Below are positions 60,562-64,000 of a DNA stretch of 64,000 nt, in pieces (the stretch's first letter is position 1; every line of letters begins with the position of its first letter). The position numbers and the translations under genes were made by a program. Location of the stretch: contig JAJTUQ010000003.1 in assembly GCA_021399445.1 (NCBI GenBank), forward strand, positions 2,046,001 through 2,110,000, read 5' to 3'. The notes under the pieces are model-generated. The model ran no database searches, was not told the origin of the DNA, and was given only the letters and a program-made list of their open reading frames with translations. The stretch comes from Xylogone sp. PMI_703 (taxonomy: Eukaryota; Ascomycota; Leotiomycetes).

Positions 60562-61976
60562 TATCGGAATCAAGAAAGGATGAGACAAATTCTTAGAAAA
60601 TGTAATCAGAAAACTTGATAATAATAACTTCTGATGTACAGAAGAAATTTGCAACGGAAGGAACTTATAAGGTTGTTGGAGAGTGTTCAAAAAGGGGCGA
60701 ACGGAAACTCCATCAGAATCCGCGGAGCTTGTAACTTGCAACTTCGATAGCGAACCCTCGTCATTTGATACAGTGTACGGTATCTAATCACATGAGACAT
60801 TGGGGAATTAAAGTTTGAAATTCTTGTTTAGGTGTAGAGCCTCTAGGAAAGTGTCACATAACTGTGCTATTCTATCTTCCATTACTCTGAATGTGGTTAG
60901 ATTTGAAGTGTTCAGTAGCAAGCGACAGATTATCAGAGCTCTAAGGTAATGGACAATGATAAGTTTCCTGCTTCCAGCTAAATATAAGCTTATTTAAATA
61001 TTACAGTTGTTAATATCGCATATCACCTCCATTTCGTAGCTGCAATTGCGAGTCTACCTCGTACCAAAGACTCTAGGGATGATACTATCTACCAGTTTCA
61101 TAGAAGCTATCAATTGAAGTATTTTTATATTTTAACAATGCTACAGTGAGGGCGGTATATATCTAATTCACTACGCCTATAGCATATATGAAGAAGCATA
61201 TGCGATGAATATCGGCTTACTCAAGATACGGACTTTCCGTGGCGTGGAAATCCGGACTACCACAATGAAATATAGGTCCCCATATCTAATTACTAATCAG
61301 CTATGCTATTGCTCATCATGCTGGAGCAGAAACAAAATGATTCGACCCTAGAAGCTACATTGCAGAGGGTTTGTAGCTATAAAAGGCCAGTCTGGAGTCT
61401 TTAGCTTGATTTGTAATGTATTCTAGTGCTTGGGATCGATTTTTGGTTTATATATATTTTGCATTTATTCTAATCAAGGGATTCATGCCTAACGTATAGC
61501 GTTTTTATCTGCGTTAAAAAATATATCAGTTTCTATGTTATATATATAAATTTTGTTAGTGCTTCTTGTCTGGAACATAGCCCCCCCATTTTTCAATCTA
61601 TCAAGATGTCGTGATAGTATTTGTTTCTGCTCCTTTGTCAAATTTTAATTGTTCCTGCCGGAGCTGATTTTAGATGCTTTCGGTTTACTCGTACGTGATT
61701 GGTTACGAACATTACAATTTATTGCCAGTTATACGACCTCAATTTATTTGAACATTTATTCAACTTAACTACTACAGAAATCTACACTCAATTATATGCA
61801 CGGCTTTCTTATTATTGTGAAGCAGCTATTGAGCTCTAAGCAGTATAGGAACATCTGGTGAGCTCCACCTATAGATCAAAGATTTCAGTCACCACTTGCC
61901 TATCGACTCAGTACTCGGCTAGTGACATGGTTACTACATACCTTCCGATGGATACTGATAGCTACATCTTCTTTTA
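60562..61976. other. AT-rich spacer, nothing recognised
   Basis: The right end of the exporter promoter, then TA-dense sequence to about 61860. No gene or repeat could be supported. Confidence 0.4.
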
Positions 61977-62675
61977 TCACAGCATTCTCGTCGATAACAC
62001 CGATATCACAACCGCAACCACCACCCACATCACATCTAATCCAGCACCTCTCGCTAGGCTACCGCTGGACCACTGTGTCACATAGATATCCGACTGATAA
62101 GCAACATTTACAAACGCTTGCACACTATGCGTACTTATATCCGTGATAGTAGGTAGAATAGTCATACTGCTTGCAGCCGGTGTTGTGATCCAACTCTTCG
62201 TGAGATTCGCCACCTCGGATGACGGGTAGCTGCCCACCGTCCAAGCACAAGCCGCAGTCTGCGGCGACTGCGAGATCGAGCAGTCAAGCTGCCCGAGGAT
62301 ATTCCTGGGATGCAAATATTAGTTTGTGAGTCTGTACCACTACGTGAGTTGCGGTCACAGCCTGCTTACCAGGAATCTGATCCGTTAAAGATGTAGGTGC
62401 TTGGAGCTGCGGTGAAGGTGATGGGCTCGACGAAGACACATGTGCTGGCAGACGTTGTACAGTCGCTGGCTGCGAATATGGTCGTATCGGAATTCTGCTG
62501 GAGGTATTAGGTCTTGGAAGTTGGCTCTGGATGTGAACACACTCGCCGTGGAAAGGATTTCTGCCGTGAGAGGCATGTTGCCTGCAATGGGCAGCGGTAG
62601 CCTCGTTGTCATGGCTATTTTCAGCGTTTCAGTCGCCGTTGGCACAGGTTTAGGTTTACTGCCGCCGGATCCCAT
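61977..62675 (-). CDS. Possible GPI-anchored cell-surface protein, 5' end unresolved
   Basis: Two exons are well linked: a stretch near 62490-62370 reading NSDTTIFAASDCTTSASTC and FVEPITFTAAPSTYIFNG, then 62304-61977 after a 65-bp intron (62305-62369), reading ILGQLDCSISQSPQTAACAW. The end, GAGLDVMWVVVAVVISVL, looks like a GPI-anchor signal, and the protein is rich in Ser and Thr. The upstream frame (MGSGGSKPKPVPTATETL from 62675) joins only if a weak donor (GTGTTC) is used, and it gives no signal peptide. The true first exon may lie elsewhere. Family not recognised; a secreted wall protein is a guess. Confidence 0.45.
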
Positions 62676-63107
62676 TGCTTCGGAATTTATTGCCGCAACT
62701 GCTTTTGATGGGCCAGGATATCCGCAGCACAGGCATGCTGTATGTCTGCTGAAGGTTATACAATGTCCTCATCTACCGAGGTAGAGGCAGACTACAGTTA
62801 TACGAGTGAATGATTATCGCTGGCGCTGCCAGTTGCCTGGATATATATTTCAGGGCTTCAGCAGGTTGCAGCTTGCTTGATATGGGCGTTTCGGGCCTAG
62901 TATATCGCAAGTCTTGCAGGTGAAATGAGGCGTGTCTGCCTTGCTGGGCGTGCATCCATGAGGCTTCTGCACATACTGTAGGCCAAGCGGCGCGTCAGGT
63001 AATTACGGGCGGGTAAGCCGAGGGGAAGCTTGTGTTCTGGATAAGGATCAACTATGCTATTGCCTCTTCAGCACTGGGTGTCCGGTAGATGGCTGATAAA
63101 GCAGATC
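62676..63107. other. Spacer, nothing recognised
   Basis: May contain the missing first exon of the possible GPI protein, and takes the 3' end of the HET-family gene. Confidence 0.35.
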
Positions 63108-64000
63108 TCATTGGTCAAGGTTGACCCAAGTCATCAGCTCATGCAGTCCCTTCAGATCAACGCTGATAACTGGTGTGGCCGTTGGATGGTTTGTGCCGTC
63201 CCTAATCCATACTATTTCATCTTCCAATCGCGACCAGCTGTTTTGAGATTCCGCCCTGAGGTCACGGATAAGGAAAGCTCGTCCTACCAACGCGTAGCCT
63301 TGAAGAGTCTTTCGTGCTATAACAGCCAAGGGGGTGCGATCAAATTGCCAGATCTCATCGCCAAGATTAACTCTCGTGGACGCAAGTCCAGCAAAGAGAG
63401 GGCCATTGGTAGGGCCATTGATTGCCGTGTATCTAGGTGGTGATTCACGGTCGACAGTCGAGTTCCTTGATTCTCCAGGTTCATGGCCTCTAAAGGAAAA
63501 TAGACATTGGTCAATCCCGGGAATCCCGACCGTTGCGCGCAGTTCTGTGTCCGCCAAAGTCTCCAGATCGATTTCAAGTGGCATTGAAGGTCCTTTCTCA
63601 TTCAGTGAAAGTTGGGGACGCGGGAAAAGGGCGGGCAACCTGTTACGGATTCGTAGAGCTACTTCTTCCACATCACGACCGGGATGGAGAGTTTCAATCC
63701 AACCACGGACGGTACCACAGACCGCGAAGTTGGTAAAGAGCATTGGGGTCCCCAGATTGAGGATACTCTTGCGCAGCTCATCCCTCCTAACTTCAAGATG
63801 TTGTCGAAGGAAGGACATGAAACTCAGGGTTCGGAAAGCTGACAAGTTTTGGTAGGTGTGAGAGAAATTCAGTACCGTTAGCATAAGTTGTACCCGATCG
63901 ATATCATAATCAACTGGTAGATGAGCCTGTGCATCTGGGGTCAGTGAAATCAATGCATAGATCTTGTCGCGAAAATCCGAGCACTCCGCCATTTCGTGCA
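63108..64000 (-). CDS. HET-family protein, C-terminal part (runs off the window)
   Basis: The frame is open through the window edge and ends at 63108. The visible 297 or so residues begin HEMAECSDFRDKIYALISL, the conserved segment that follows the HET domain in this class (compare RDKVFAILGL at 25762 and DPRDKVYAIL in the dead gene). The end carries DEIWQFDRTPLAVIARK and LQGYALVGRAFLIRDL, the usual tail in which a short beta-rich module closes the protein. The HET domain itself would lie outside the window, so calling it HET is inference from the tail. No lesion is seen in the visible part. Confidence 0.75.
   Translation of the reverse strand, partial: HEMAECSDFRDKIYALISLTPDAQAHLPVDYDIDRVQLMLTVLNFSHTYQNLSAFRTLSFMSFLRQHLEVRRDELRKSILNLGTPMLFTNFAVCGTVRGWIETLHPGRDVEEVALRIRNRLPALFPRPQLSLNEKGPSMPLEIDLETLADTELRATVGIPGIDQCLFSFRGHEPGESRNSTVDRESPPRYTAINGPTNGPLFAGLASTRVNLGDEIWQFDRTPLAVIARKTLQGYALVGRAFLIRDLRAESQNSWSRLEDEIVWIRDGTNHPTATPVISVDLKGLHELMTWVNLDQ

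Noticed and set aside
1..64000. CRISPR, operons, prophage or other bacterial systems
   Set aside because: Gene structure is eukaryotic throughout and no regularly spaced repeats were seen.

Overview
The window is nuclear DNA from a filamentous ascomycete (Pezizomycotina). Genes are split by short introns of about 45-190 bp that begin with GT and end with AG. Spacers are AT-rich. The gene families (HET-domain proteins, Zn2Cys6 regulators, a CYP65-like P450, secretory lipase, fungal MFS families) are those of mould genomes. I cannot place it more precisely, although Leotiomycetes or Dothideomycetes would fit. All exon borders were deduced by eye from frame closure and family conservation; none is backed by transcripts. 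I saw no tRNA, rRNA or CRISPR array.

Layout. 1-117: tail of an unrecognised gene. 458-6766: a compact metabolic group with an ACS-family organic-anion transporter (one in-frame stop), a cytochrome b5/FMN 2-hydroxy-acid dehydrogenase, a TauD/TfdA dioxygenase sharing a divergent promoter with it, and an HpcH/HpaI aldolase. 8310-10256: membrane-anchored arylsulfotransferase-like protein. 11567-12203: GFA/CENP-V protein broken by one frameshift. 12720-16902: Zn2Cys6 regulator and zinc alcohol dehydrogenase. 17583-23503: aquaporin, small alpha/beta hydrolase, CYP65-like P450. 25762-27863: first HET protein. 28319-30170: an eight-exon luciferase-family FMN monooxygenase. 30800-32000: a decayed LTR-type element. 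32260-34705: cupin-like protein and a GC-rich secretory lipase. 36312-39297: second HET protein. 41387-42933: FAS1 membrane protein. 44081-46037: a dead HET gene. 46445-48010: drug-type MFS exporter. 49461-51378: PNPOx/ferredoxin-reductase fusion. 52590-53245: second copy of the LTR-type element, inverted. 54172-54829: small secreted protein with a slipped T run. 56153-60561: Zn2Cys6 regulator next to an MFS exporter. 61977-62675: possible GPI protein. 63108-64000: part of another HET-family gene running off the end.

How the genes may work together. The first group could import a hydroxy acid, oxidise it to a 2-oxo acid and cleave a 4-hydroxy-2-oxo acid to pyruvate plus an aldehyde; this is inference from families and proximity. 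The rest looks like accessory territory: allorecognition-type HET genes at four places, exporters beside regulators, repeats, and several genes carrying single inactivating changes. Some of those changes could be sequencing or assembly errors and should be checked in reads before being read as biology.
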